Assembly (NCBI GenBank): GCA_964530555.1
Contig: CAZHBD010000005.1
Span: 1 to 29,235 of the forward strand
Reading direction: 5' to 3'
DNA: 29,235 bases
DNA from: CAZHBD01 sp964530555
GTDB taxonomy: Bacteria; Patescibacteriota; Saccharimonadia; Saccharimonadales; AWTP1-31
The translations under genes were made by a program, and so were the position numbers. This document shows positions 16,811-23,227 of the stretch, in pieces. Every line of letters starts with the position of its first letter. Position 1 is the stretch's first letter. Below the pieces are notes generated by a model. The model was not told the DNA's origin, ran no database searches, and saw nothing but the letters and a program-made list of their open reading frames with translations.

Positions 16811-17617
16811 ATGTCTGGTCGTTTTCAGAATTCAGATAAATTTGCCGTTGTTGACATGCCCACCCCTGAGGCCTTGCTGGTCATGGATGAGCTCTCAGCC
16901 ATGGCGGATTCACCGGCAGTTGGTGATCGAATTCATGCTTCTGACCTCTATAACACCTCTGGAGAGCATGCTTCACTCGAGGTAGTGGAGCGCTCTATCG
17001 AGATGTCTCGCTGGCTAATGAGCCAAGAGCTGTTTGCCAGCTCATCTGATCTGGCCGTACCCGAAACCCTAGACCCTGACGATCCTGAGGCTACTATTAG
17101 ACTTAGTGTAGACGGCATCGCCTACGGCCTAAAAATAGACCTCAGCAGTCCTACCCCTGTTCATCCACAAATTCAGAAAAATGTTATCCGCGAGTTAGCC
17201 CGCGTTGGCGCTCGTCGTGAGCCAGAGATGCGGGAGCTAGCGGTGGCCTCAGTAGATATGCTTGGGATTGTCTCACACAGATCACTTGATGCCGAGGAGG
17301 CTCGCAAGGCTATCGGTTGGGCTGGTCGAGAGACCCCTTATCGCGACCTGGGCGAACGCGCGCTTGGGTACCTCAGCGGCACCATTAAACACGATTCTCA
17401 ACAGATTATACTGTTTAGTACTGAGCCCCTTCAGGCCAGTCTCATTGGTATGCACGCTGTTGGGGATAGGCCTGACCAGGCCTTGGCCTCAGAGGTAGAT
17501 AACGCCCTGGATGAAGCTCGTATCATCTTCTCGCAGCCTGAGTTTGATCAAGTTTTTGCCTCGGCTGCTCGGCGCGTGCTCGGCAATTCACCCTTTACCG
17601 AAGGACCTCGTGGCTAA
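16811..17617 (+). CDS. Unknown soluble protein behind a consensus promoter
   Basis: 268 aa with no signal peptide, membrane segment or motif I recognise. It is acidic and helix-rich. Residues 90-115 (ATIRLSVDGIAYGLKIDLSS) look like a short beta sheet. The C-terminal two thirds (about 120-260) alternate Glu/Arg/Ala-rich amphipathic helices, including REPEMRELAVASVDMLG and SEVDNALDEARIIF. The start at 16811 is fixed by the promoter, which leaves no room for a leader. A strong bidirectional hairpin terminator follows 33 nt after the stop, so it is a monocistronic unit. The consensus promoter suggests high expression, and the product is unidentified. Confidence 0.75.
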   Translation: MSGRFQNSDKFAVVDMPTPEALLVMDELSAMADSPAVGDRIHASDLYNTSGEHASLEVVERSIEMSRWLMSQELFASSSDLAVPETLDPDDPEATIRLSVDGIAYGLKIDLSSPTPVHPQIQKNVIRELARVGARREPEMRELAVASVDMLGIVSHRSLDAEEARKAIGWAGRETPYRDLGERALGYLSGTIKHDSQQIILFSTEPLQASLIGMHAVGDRPDQALASEVDNALDEARIIFSQPEFDQVFASAARRVLGNSPFTEGPRG

Positions 17618-17650
17618 GACTAGCAAGAAACGGTAGATTTAATAAAAGAA

Positions 17651-17678
17651 AACGGCCCGGAGATCCGGGCCGTTAATT
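17651..17678. terminator. Bidirectional hairpin terminator
   Basis: AACGGCCCGG (17651-17660), loop AGAT, then CCGGGCCGTT (17665-17674): a 10-bp GC-rich stem. On the plus strand AATTTT follows, ending the 268-aa gene. On the minus strand the stem runs into TTTTCTTTTATT, ending the 64-aa gene. Confidence 0.88.
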
Positions 17679-17693
17679 TTCGGTTTTAAAACC

Positions 17694-17888
17694 TTACTTG
17701 CGCTTAACAGTAAGGAACCCGTTGCGTGGGTTTTCGTTGACTTCCATACCGCTAGGTAGGTCAGAAGCTTCTGGTCGCTCGTCTTTGCTGAAGTAATAGA
17801 TTGTTTGTTCTTTACCACCGCGAAGTGTAACCTTCTTTGAGTTTAGGTAGTAAGTTACCCCTTTAGAGTTTGTGTGCTTGTAAGCCAT
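17694..17888 (-). CDS. Conserved 64-aa protein (MAYKHTNSKG type)
   Basis: 64 aa and basic, starting MAYKHTNSKGVTYYLNSKKV, then LRGGKEQTIYYF and DLPSGMEV, ending in a basic tail. Small proteins of this pattern recur in Saccharibacteria and other CPR genomes as conserved hypotheticals. The alternating beta pattern resembles a tiny ribosome-associated or nucleic-acid-binding protein, but no function is established. It is encoded alone between a promoter whose spacer is a perfect palindrome (17928-17956) and a strong terminator. A GGGAG in the 33-nt leader lies rather far (about 12 nt) from the ATG. Confidence 0.85.
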   Translation of the reverse strand: MAYKHTNSKGVTYYLNSKKVTLRGGKEQTIYYFSKDERPEASDLPSGMEVNENPRNGFLTVKRK

Positions 17889-17927
17889 AGACTTAACATC
17901 TCCCTCTCTTGATTAGTTAGCCTCCCT

Positions 17928-17956
17928 AACATACCTCTGGTGACCAGAGGTGTCAA
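17928..17956 (-). promoter_or_regulatory. Promoter with a palindromic operator filling the spacer
   Basis: Minus strand: TTGACA (17951-17956), a 17-nt spacer, TATGTT (17928-17933). The spacer (17934-17950) is the perfect palindrome CCTCTGGT-C-ACCAGAGG. A dimeric repressor bound there would block RNA polymerase. Confidence 0.75.
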
Positions 17957-18039
17957 CCGTCTTTTATCATTTTACAGCGGTCGACCCCTGTAGATTTCGT
18001 ATTAGATACCACCTCAGGTCTGCCACAGGAGCTGAAGTG

Positions 18040-18660
18040 TTATAAGTCTCGAAGTTCAGCTTTCGTCCAGTATTCTAAACCAAATCGGATAACGAACAGC
18101 GCGTAACAAACGGCTGCAATCACAAGGGACCATCCCGCCAAGTCGGGGCTCCAACGAGGAGAAACAAAATCGAATTTATAGAGACTATCTGGAATCGTCA
18201 CTGCTTGCTGCTGACTGGCGTGTGCAGTGACATAGTCACTAATGCAAGTGACCCTTCCCCGGCCCGATAATCCAGTCGGCACTGCCCTTTCACAATAGGC
18301 TTGCGCTTCAGTATAGAGCTGATCACTGGTTTTGGCGCCTGCCTGCTGTTGAGCTGCCGCTACGAGGCGATCGTAGCGATATTTCAGCTGAATGGGCGGT
18401 TTGATAGCGTTTGGGCCAGAAGCTAAATCAGTATTCATGTGGCCATAGATGTATTCCCGCAGCTCGCGGAGAGGCGCTTCAACATCTTTATCATCTTTAT
18501 CGGCTTGCAGAACCTTGTCTCTCAAGGTTAAGGCCGTCACATTATTGTGACGCAAGGCAACAACACAGACAATCGTACTCACTACGGCGACAGTCAAGAA
18601 GAGCCAGGGGCTGACAGCATGCAAGCGCTTCAGGAGATGACGGAAAAATGATTTATCCAT
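18040..18660 (-). CDS. Membrane protein with extracytoplasmic helical domain, unknown
   Basis: 206 aa from the ATG at 18660. A longer reading to 18759 only translates the 9-nt repeat array as Ser-Pro-Phe repeats. One transmembrane helix at about residues 19-36 is followed by a ~140-residue extracytoplasmic region with QLKYRYDRLVAAAQQQAG and two cysteines (CERAVP, VTCISDY). A second helix lies at about 179-197. I recognise no named family. TATACT (18670-18675) lies 9 nt before the ATG, and the repeat array begins immediately behind it. The gene is divergent from the MurC-like gene. Confidence 0.75.
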   Translation of the reverse strand: MDKSFFRHLLKRLHAVSPWLFLTVAVVSTIVCVVALRHNNVTALTLRDKVLQADKDDKDVEAPLRELREYIYGHMNTDLASGPNAIKPPIQLKYRYDRLVAAAQQQAGAKTSDQLYTEAQAYCERAVPTGLSGRGRVTCISDYVTAHASQQQAVTIPDSLYKFDFVSPRWSPDLAGWSLVIAAVCYALFVIRFGLEYWTKAELRDL

Positions 18661-18669
18661 TACCTTATT

Positions 18670-18675
18670 AGTATA
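18670..18675 (-). promoter_or_regulatory. -10 box (TATACT) next to repeat array A
   Basis: TATACT 9 nt before the ATG at 18660. The region where a -35 should be is occupied by the 9-nt repeat array, with no -35 consensus, which suggests activator dependence. Confidence 0.5.
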
Positions 18676-18676
18676 A

Positions 18677-18729
18677 GGTGAAAGAGAGAAAGGTGAAAAG
18701 GGTGAAACAGGCGAAATGGGTGAAAAAGG
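18677..18729 (-). repeat. 9-nt repeat array A (GGTGAAAAG type)
   Basis: Successive units on the plus strand are GGTGAAAGA, GAGAAA, GGTGAAAAG, GGTGAAACA, GGCGAAATG, GGTGAAAAA, GG. Read toward the downstream minus-strand gene they are TTTTCACC-type units. The array directly abuts the -10 box of the 18660 gene. Confidence 0.85.
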
Positions 18730-18812
18730 TTGGGGTCCAGGATTTAAGCACCAGCCCATTTAAAGACATAGCTCGATTGAAACGAAAGTAGCCCCTGCTT
18801 TTGAACAGCAGG

Positions 18813-18843
18813 CCTTTCACCCTTTTCACTTTTCGCCTTTCTC
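18813..18843 (+). repeat. 9-nt repeat array B (TTTTCACC type)
   Basis: Plus-strand units CCTTTCACC, CTTTTCAC, TTTTCGCC, TTTCTCC, about 8-9 nt each, ending 16 nt before the MurC-like start. Same orientation toward its gene as the other three arrays. It forms an inverted pair with array A. Confidence 0.75.
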
Positions 18844-18859
18844 CATGTACCATGGAAAT

Positions 18860-20155
18860 ATGCATATATTCTTCTCTGGAATTGGTGGCGCTGGGGTTGG
18901 ACCCTTGGCTATGGTGGCTCAGCAGGCTGGCTACACCGTGTCTGGTTCGGACAAGCAAGACTCGCAGTATATTCAGTACCTGAAGAAACATGGTATTACC
19001 AACATTCATATTGGCCAGAGCCGCGAGCAAATTGCGGCCGCACACGATAAAGAACCAATTGACTGGTACGTCTATTCTTCGGCTGTCGAGAAAGAGCAAC
19101 CCAATGCCCCAGAATTCCAGTTCGTTGACGAGCAAGACATCAAGCGCACCAAGCGTGATGAAATGCTCAATCAGATATTGACTGACAAAAAGTTAAAATT
19201 GATTGCTATTGCCGGCACCCACGGCAAGACCACAACCACGGCCATGACTGTCTGGCTACTCCAGCAATTAAAGACACCGATCAGCTACATCTTGCCCGCT
19301 AAGACCAGCTTTGCCGAAATGGGCCATTTCGATCCGACTAGTGAATATTTTGTCTATGAGTGTGATGAGTTCGACCGCAATTTCTTGGCCTACGAGCCAC
19401 ACCTCAGCCTGATTACTGGCGTGAGTTGGGATCATCACGAAATCTTCCCTACTCGCGAAGATTACCAGCAAGCTTTTAACGACTTCGTTGGCCAGTCGGC
19501 TTGGACCTTTTTGTGGCAAGAAGATTACGACTACTTGGGCCTGACTGGCACCAGCAAGCTCAGTGTTCTGGAATCTGATCATCCAGAAATCACTTCGCTC
19601 AAACTTAAAGGCCAGTTCACAAGATTGGACGCTTGGCTGGTCATCCAGGGCATTCACGAGATTACCAAAACCCCCGTTAAAGAACTCACCCCCTTGATGG
19701 ACAAGTTCCCTGGCCTGCAGCGCCGCATGGAAGAAATTATCCCTAATTTATACAGTGACTACGCCCACACGCCCGAAAAGATCCGGGGTGGTCTGTCGGT
19801 AGCTCTAGAAATGGCAGAGGAAAAGAAGCAGGCCGTCATCGTAGTTTACGAACCACTGACCAACCGCCGTCAGCACTTTATGATGGACGACTACAAAGAT
19901 TGTTTTGATGGGGCAACCAAAGTCTACTGGATCCCCAGCTATCTCGCCCGGGAAGATCCAAATCAACGAGTTATTCCACCCGCCGAGCTCATTTCTCACT
20001 TGGCCGATCCCTCAATTGCCGAACCAATGGAACGCGACGCCAAACTCAAAACCGTTATCCAAAAACACTTAGAAGCCGGCGATATGGTAGTCGGCATGGC
20101 CGGTGGTGGCGGCGACAGTTTAGACGAATGGCTCCGCCAAAACTTTACCAAATAG
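18860..20155 (+). CDS. murC: MurC-like Mur ligase (UDP-MurNAc:L-alanine ligase family)
   Basis: 431 aa from the ATG at 18860, where the protein begins MHIFFSGIGGAGVGPLA, the UDP-binding Rossmann motif of MurC (GIGGxG). A codon at 18845 is also possible. The central ATPase domain has the P-loop GTHGKTTTT (about residue 120) and YECDEFDR. Further on come LITGVSWDHHEIFP and the C-terminal domain SDYAHTPEKIRGGL. These are the classical Mur-ligase landmarks (GKTTT, ExDE, DYAHxP). The enzyme adds the first amino acid to UDP-MurNAc, or in the related Mpl recycles a peptide. MurC is favoured by length and the N-terminal motif. Array B lies immediately upstream. Confidence 0.85.
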   Translation: MHIFFSGIGGAGVGPLAMVAQQAGYTVSGSDKQDSQYIQYLKKHGITNIHIGQSREQIAAAHDKEPIDWYVYSSAVEKEQPNAPEFQFVDEQDIKRTKRDEMLNQILTDKKLKLIAIAGTHGKTTTTAMTVWLLQQLKTPISYILPAKTSFAEMGHFDPTSEYFVYECDEFDRNFLAYEPHLSLITGVSWDHHEIFPTREDYQQAFNDFVGQSAWTFLWQEDYDYLGLTGTSKLSVLESDHPEITSLKLKGQFTRLDAWLVIQGIHEITKTPVKELTPLMDKFPGLQRRMEEIIPNLYSDYAHTPEKIRGGLSVALEMAEEKKQAVIVVYEPLTNRRQHFMMDDYKDCFDGATKVYWIPSYLAREDPNQRVIPPAELISHLADPSIAEPMERDAKLKTVIQKHLEAGDMVVGMAGGGGDSLDEWLRQNFTK

Positions 20156-20165
20156 CCGAGATAAT

Positions 20166-20208
20166 TTGACATATCACTCTTGAAAATATTGTAATAATCT
20201 GCTATTAT
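20166..20208 (+). promoter_or_regulatory. Overlapping promoters of the candidate small RNA
   Basis: TTGAAA (20180-20185), 17 nt, TATTAT (20203-20208), overlapping TTGACA (20166-20171), 18 nt, TGTAAT (20190-20195). Both are good sigma-70 matches pointing toward the hairpins at 20222-20287 and away from any CDS on that strand. Confidence 0.6.
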
Positions 20209-20214
20209 ATAGGT

Positions 20215-20290
20215 ATCCAGTGGTTGAGCCATTCAACCGTCGGGGTATTACATCCGAGAGCACTCCTCTTAACCGAGGAGTGCTTTTCAT
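20215..20290 (+). ncRNA. Candidate ~75-nt small RNA with three hairpins
   Basis: Between the MurC-like gene and the convergent regulator gene, a strong promoter is followed by three potential stems. They are GGTTGA-GCCAT-TCAACC (20222-20238), TCGG...CCGA (20240-20257) and a 10-bp terminator stem with a T-run (20259-20287). There is no ORF with a start and ribosome-binding site. I do not recognise an Rfam family. The structure could also be only a murC terminator preceded by chance stems. Confidence 0.5.
20259..20287 (+). terminator. Rho-independent terminator
   Basis: AGCACTCCTC (20259-20268), loop TTAACC, GAGGAGTGCT (20275-20284), then TTT: a 10-bp stem with a T-tract on the plus strand. 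It ends the candidate small RNA and any murC read-through. Confidence 0.85.
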
Positions 20291-20336
20291 TCTTATCACC
20301 TCGGTACTGAATCCCCCCGCACCAATTACCCCCCAA

Positions 20337-20378
20337 TTAATCACACTTTCTGTCCGATCGGATAGAAAGTGTGATTAA
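20337..20378. promoter_or_regulatory. 42-bp near-perfect palindrome centred on TCCGATCGGA (site 1)
   Basis: Twenty of 21 base pairs match, the only exception being G52/T63 next to the core. The site overlaps the stop codon of the PaaX-like gene. It shares the CACTTTYTGTCCGATCGGA stretch with site 2. There is no T-run on either side, so it is a weak terminator candidate and a better protein-binding-site candidate. Confidence 0.75.
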
Positions 20379-20854
20379 ACAATGTTCATACGAGCGCACT
20401 CATATAGCTGGACATACCCATCAACCCCCAGCTCATGAACAACCTGCTGGACTTCTTCTCGGAAATCATAATTAGTCAGCCAAACACTCCTTTGCGCCTG
20501 TTCAAATTCAAATTTTCTAAGATACTGCCTCAGAAGTCTCCGTTTAACCGACTCCGACTCTGGAATGTCAAAAATCACCATAAGACGTGCTGAATTTTTC
20601 AGTTTCTCGCCCAAAAAAGGTTTTATCGACGCAAGTCCTTTGGTGGTCAGCCTTGGCCCAAACTTGGTTTGCTCCACTAATCCCCGCTTTTTAGCACGGC
20701 TCATGGCTACCTCAAAACTATGGTGTCTTGCATGTGAAACCTTTTCTAATTCCTTAAAAAATTCATAAGGAGTGAAGGCCAGTTTGAGATTTTGGCGAGA
20801 ATACGGGACTAAAGCCATTAACAGGTATTGCAATGTAGTTCGGGGCTGTTTCAT
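20375..20854 (-). CDS. PaaX-like transcriptional regulator with Cas2-like domain
   Basis: 159 aa from the ATG at 20854, with AGGAGG just upstream; a TTG at 20884 lies inside the -10 box and is rejected. The N-terminal winged helix-turn-helix (about 1-75) contains FTPYEFFKELEKVSH, FEVAMSRAKKRGLVE and RLTTKGL. The C-terminal Cas2-like ferredoxin fold (about 85-155) contains LMVIFDIPESESVKRRLLRQ and FEFEQAQRSVWLTNYD. This is the PaaX (HTH plus PaaX_M) layout without the third PaaX domain. Cas2 nuclease function is unlikely because no cas genes or CRISPR are nearby. It is divergent from a nucleotide hydrolase, and palindromic sites at both ends of the gene suggest autoregulation. Confidence 0.82.
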   Translation of the reverse strand: MKQPRTTLQYLLMALVPYSRQNLKLAFTPYEFFKELEKVSHARHHSFEVAMSRAKKRGLVEQTKFGPRLTTKGLASIKPFLGEKLKNSARLMVIFDIPESESVKRRLLRQYLRKFEFEQAQRSVWLTNYDFREEVQQVVHELGVDGYVQLYECARMNIV

Positions 20855-20882
20855 GACTCCTCCTCCCACCCCTCTGTTGCTC

Positions 20883-20922
20883 AATATACACTTTTTGTCC
20901 GATCGGACAATTTTTGTATATT
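20883..20922. promoter_or_regulatory. Divergent mirror-image promoters around palindrome site 2
   Basis: TTGTCCGATCGGACAA (20895-20910) is a perfect 16-bp palindrome, flanked by AATATACA (20883-20890) and its complement TGTATATT (20915-20922). Each strand reads TTGTCC, 16 nt, TATATT, so the palindrome holds both -35 boxes. One promoter serves the regulator (leader ~22 nt with AGGAGG). The other serves the hydrolase, whose ATG is 7 nt after the -10. Confidence 0.8.
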
Positions 20923-20929
20923 AGAAAGT

Positions 20930-21367
20930 ATGAAAAAGATCTATTTTGCTTGCTCTATCACTGGCGGACGGGATCATGCCCATGTTTATCAGGATATTGT
21001 GGAAGTTATCAAGGACACGGGCATGCATGTACTCAGCGAAGCTTTTGCCGATAAATCGATTAACTCCAAACAGGGCTACGGTATTAAGCATGATATGAGG
21101 CCCTCAGAAATCTGGCAGTGGGATATGAGCTGGCTGACCGAAGCTCACGCTATTATCGCCGAGGTGTCACAGCCCTCGCTGGGTGTCGGTTATGAGATTG
21201 CCAAGGCTCACGAGCAAAACAAGCCGGTACTTGCCCTCTGGCGCAAACAGCCCGATCGCAAGCTATCACCCATGATCAGTGGCAGCCCCAACGTTATTGC
21301 TTTCGAATACGACGACGTCGCCGAAACCGAACCCATCATTCGGCAGTTTATTAAAGACCTGGGCTAG
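20930..21367 (+). CDS. DNPH1/Rcl-like 2'-deoxynucleoside 5'-phosphate N-hydrolase
   Basis: 145 aa from the ATG at 20930; an upstream reading to 20828 runs back through the promoter and the neighbouring gene and is rejected. It opens KKIYFACSITGGRDHAHVY and carries WDMSWLTEAHAIIAEVSQPS and LGVGYEIAKA. These match the Rcl/DNPH1 branch of nucleoside 2-deoxyribosyltransferases, with Asp65 and Glu89 in the positions of the catalytic acid pair. DNPH1 cleaves the N-glycosidic bond of deoxynucleoside monophosphates, removing abnormal dNMPs. The divergent operator shared with the PaaX-like gene suggests it is controlled by that repressor. Translation is probably leaderless. Confidence 0.88.
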   Translation: MKKIYFACSITGGRDHAHVYQDIVEVIKDTGMHVLSEAFADKSINSKQGYGIKHDMRPSEIWQWDMSWLTEAHAIIAEVSQPSLGVGYEIAKAHEQNKPVLALWRKQPDRKLSPMISGSPNVIAFEYDDVAETEPIIRQFIKDLG

Positions 21368-21377
21368 TCCAAGATAA

Positions 21378-21671
21378 TTAATACCTCTCGTCGTTAACTA
21401 TCTCTACCCAAACACCGTCAGGGTCTTTTATAAAGAAGTAGCTGACTTTGGTAGTACCGTAGGTGATTTTTGTGTCAGAATTCGCCAAACCAGCATCCTT
21501 AAGATTGGCCAATGTTTTCTCGATATCATCCGTTGTGAGCGCAATGTGTTTAACACCTATTTGCTCAAGATTATTGGCGTATTCGTATTCGACAGGGGGG
21601 AGGTCTTTGTTCTTGTCATACACAAATATCTCTAGATACATCTCACCCAGTTTTAGGTGTGCAATCGGCAT
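21378..21671 (-). pseudogene. 3' remnant of a VOC/glyoxalase-family gene
   Basis: From about codon MPIAHLKLGEMYLEIF onward this is the C-terminal half of a vicinal-oxygen-chelate protein: VKHIALTTDDIEKTLANLKD, then VSYFFIKDPDGVWVEIVND. The first beta-alpha-beta unit of the family is missing. The reading frame stays open upstream to 21758, but those residues (MFEKHYQKPKRCSSV...) are only an off-frame reading of a different gene's start (21643-21774). There is no ribosome-binding site at 21671 or 21758. It probably results from a deletion joining two genes. Confidence 0.7.
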
Positions 21672-21774
21672 AGAAATGCACGGTGCAGATCCAAGGCTGG
21701 TCACCCGCACTCGTACCGAGCTGCATCGTTTTGGCTTTTGATAATGCTTCTCGAACAATTTCTTCGACGGTCAT
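21643..21774 (-). pseudogene. 5' remnant of a pyridoxamine-phosphate-oxidase-like gene
   Basis: 43 codons from an ATG that overlaps the MazG-like stop by 4 nt and has GGAG upstream, so the start is genuine. MTVEEIVREALSKAKTMQL, then GTSAGDQPWICTVHFYAD, is the N-terminal strand pair of PNPOx-like flavin-binding proteins. After about FYAD homology stops, the frame runs off into CTPKTG and hits TGA within the start of the VOC remnant. The full family is 130-150 aa. It was presumably the last gene of the tsaC-nudix-mazG operon. Confidence 0.7.
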
Positions 21775-22112
21775 CGATTATCTCCTGCTCCTTTAATGAC
21801 ACCGCGGGCTTTGCGGGATTTTAGTTTTTCGACGTTGGTTTTCATAATATCGTCGAAGGATAGGCCTAGGCTATCAGCTAGAACAGCAATGTACCAGACC
21901 ACATCGGCCAATTCTTTACCGAGATCCGCGAGTTCTTCATCAGTTATTTTGCCTCCTTTGTAAGCGACGATCTTTTTCCACTTTTCAACAATTTCGCCAG
22001 CTTCGCCAGCCACGCCCATGGCCCAAATCGTTTTTTCCATCAATGTGCCGACGTACTCTGGATCAACGTGGGCAGTGGTTAGGGCCTGTTTTTGGTATTC
22101 ATCAAAGGTCAT
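21771..22112 (-). CDS. MazG-like nucleotide pyrophosphohydrolase
   Basis: 113 aa from the ATG at 22112, which overlaps the Nudix stop (ATGA) and has GGAGG upstream. The alpha-helical NTP-PPase motifs are present: GVAGEAGEIVEKWKK (ExxE-type metal site) and ELADVVWYIAVLADSLG (ExxD). Proteins of this fold hydrolyse non-canonical or surplus (d)NTPs to NMP and pyrophosphate. The single short domain resembles the small MazG-like phage and bacterial type rather than the tandem MazG. Upstream neighbours on the same strand are nudix and tsaC. Confidence 0.88.
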   Translation of the reverse strand: MTFDEYQKQALTTAHVDPEYVGTLMEKTIWAMGVAGEAGEIVEKWKKIVAYKGGKITDEELADLGKELADVVWYIAVLADSLGLSFDDIMKTNVEKLKSRKARGVIKGAGDNR

Positions 22113-22573
22113 TTGGCCTCCTCCCAATACAATTCTATGTAAGTTTCGCCGGATCGTATTCTTTTAAGCACCTCTTGGACGTTGGGTACTGTATTTTTTG
22201 GCAAGCTTTCGGGCAGAAACCAAGCTAACTCACTGTGGGCTTCCGGCTCGGCATTTATCAATTCTCCTTCCCAGTTAGATGCTTCGAAAAAAACGTCTAT
22301 CCAGTTATTGCCTTGTGGATCTTCGGTATAGCGATGTACTGCGGCCTTATACTCTAGGTCTTGCGGCTGAATGTTTACACCCACCTCTTCCTCGACCTCG
22401 CGAACAGCGCAGGCAATGAACGACTCGTCATGTTCGACTTTACCAGCTGGCAAGCTATAGTGCCCGCTCATCCAGCGATCACCGGTTCGTTTTAGGAACG
22501 CTACTTCACCTTTCGGATTTCGAAAGATGATATAACTGGCGATATAGGGCCGTTGAGTGTTGAACTCATTCAT
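22109..22573 (-). CDS. Nudix hydrolase
   Basis: 154 aa. The complete Nudix box GKVEHDESFIACAVREVEEE VGV (residues 44-66, GX5EX7REUXEEXGU) lies after RWMSGHYSLPA. It hydrolyses a nucleoside diphosphate linked to another moiety. The substrate cannot be assigned from sequence, though sanitation of modified NTPs fits the adjacent MazG. The last motifs (AWFLPESLPKNTVPNVQEVL) are typical of MutT-like members. It overlaps tsaC by 8 nt and mazG by 4 nt, so all three are translationally coupled. Confidence 0.92.
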   Translation of the reverse strand: MNEFNTQRPYIASYIIFRNPKGEVAFLKRTGDRWMSGHYSLPAGKVEHDESFIACAVREVEEEVGVNIQPQDLEYKAAVHRYTEDPQGNNWIDVFFEASNWEGELINAEPEAHSELAWFLPESLPKNTVPNVQEVLKRIRSGETYIELYWEEAK

Positions 22574-23153
22574 TATCTCTTACCTCCACAGCACCTTGTC
22601 TTAAAACTTCAATGGCATCATCCACAATCCGAATGACAGTTGATGGTTTGCGCTTGCTGAGGTTCCCGCCATCGACGTAAAAATCTATCTTGTCGGCAAA
22701 GTATTTCATAGCCTCTTCAATCGTATCGGCTGGCTTTTTGCCGGGATGGTTAGCACTACTGGTCATCAGGGGGCCCGTCTGTTTCAGTAGTTTGACTAAT
22801 TTCTTGTCCGCCACAATACGAACCGCCAAGCCACCAACACCTTGACGTAAATATTGAGTGGCTGGATTACCATCAGGAATAATAACGCTAACCGCACCCG
22901 GCCAGTACTCTTCGACAGCCTTGAGGTAGCGACGCTTGAGGCCAAGCTCAACTAATTGATCAATTGAGGCAGCTATCACGGTGCCGGGTTTCTTCTCTCT
23001 AGTCTTTAACGCATACAAACGCTCAACGGCGGCTTCTTGGGAGGCACAACAAGCCACACCATACACCGTGTCAGTTGGCAGAACTCCAACTGCACCGCGG
23101 TGCAAAAGTGCCTCGAGCCGCTCATCCGTCACCTCGTCAAAAATTGCTGCCAT
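22566..23153 (-). CDS. tsaC: L-threonylcarbamoyladenylate synthase (Sua5/YciO/YrdC)
   Basis: 195 aa. Family motifs: GAVGVLPTDTVYGVACCAS, then LYALKTREKKPG, WPGAVSVIIP, VGGLAVRIV, GPLMTSSANHPGKKP and STVIRI. It makes threonylcarbamoyl-AMP from threonine, bicarbonate and ATP for t6A37 of ANN-decoding tRNAs. KxR is present (KTREK) and SxN is present (SSAN), so it should be active. It is TsaC-length with no Sua5 C-terminal domain. TATACT (23161-23166) ends 7 nt before the ATG, implying a leaderless mRNA. It is the first gene of a 4-gene operon. Confidence 0.93.
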   Translation of the reverse strand: MAAIFDEVTDERLEALLHRGAVGVLPTDTVYGVACCASQEAAVERLYALKTREKKPGTVIAASIDQLVELGLKRRYLKAVEEYWPGAVSVIIPDGNPATQYLRQGVGGLAVRIVADKKLVKLLKQTGPLMTSSANHPGKKPADTIEEAMKYFADKIDFYVDGGNLSKRKPSTVIRIVDDAIEVLRQGAVEVRDNE

Positions 23154-23160
23154 CAGAAGT

Positions 23161-23221
23161 AGTATACCTCACCTACCCGGCTCTGCACCCTTCGCTCTTC
23201 GCTTACGTCATAAGGTATACT
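23161..23221. promoter_or_regulatory. Divergent leaderless -10 boxes of tsaC and mscS
   Basis: TATACT on the minus strand (23161-23166), 7 nt before the tsaC ATG, and TATACT on the plus strand (23216-23221), 6 nt before the mscS GTG. The -35 regions of both are weak. Confidence 0.55.
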
Positions 23222-23227
23222 AACTAT

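Noticed and set aside
18660..18759. N-terminal extension of the membrane protein at 18040-18660
   Set aside because: It translates the 9-nt repeat array as Ser-Pro-Phe repeats and crosses the -10 box.
18677..18843. CRISPR array
   Set aside because: Units are 9 nt, tandem and degenerate, without spacers or cas1/cas2/effector genes. The Cas2-like fold at 20375-20854 belongs to a PaaX-type regulator with an HTH domain.
20337..20378. Rho-independent terminator of the PaaX-like gene
   Set aside because: The stem is long but A/T-rich outside the core, and neither strand has a following T-run. The related site 2 is in a promoter, which favours a binding site.
21378..21758. Intact 126-aa VOC protein, or a programmed frameshift joining it to the upstream ORF
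   Set aside because: The first 29 residues are an off-frame reading of a PNPOx-like gene start. The two halves belong to unrelated families, so frameshifting would not give a sensible product.
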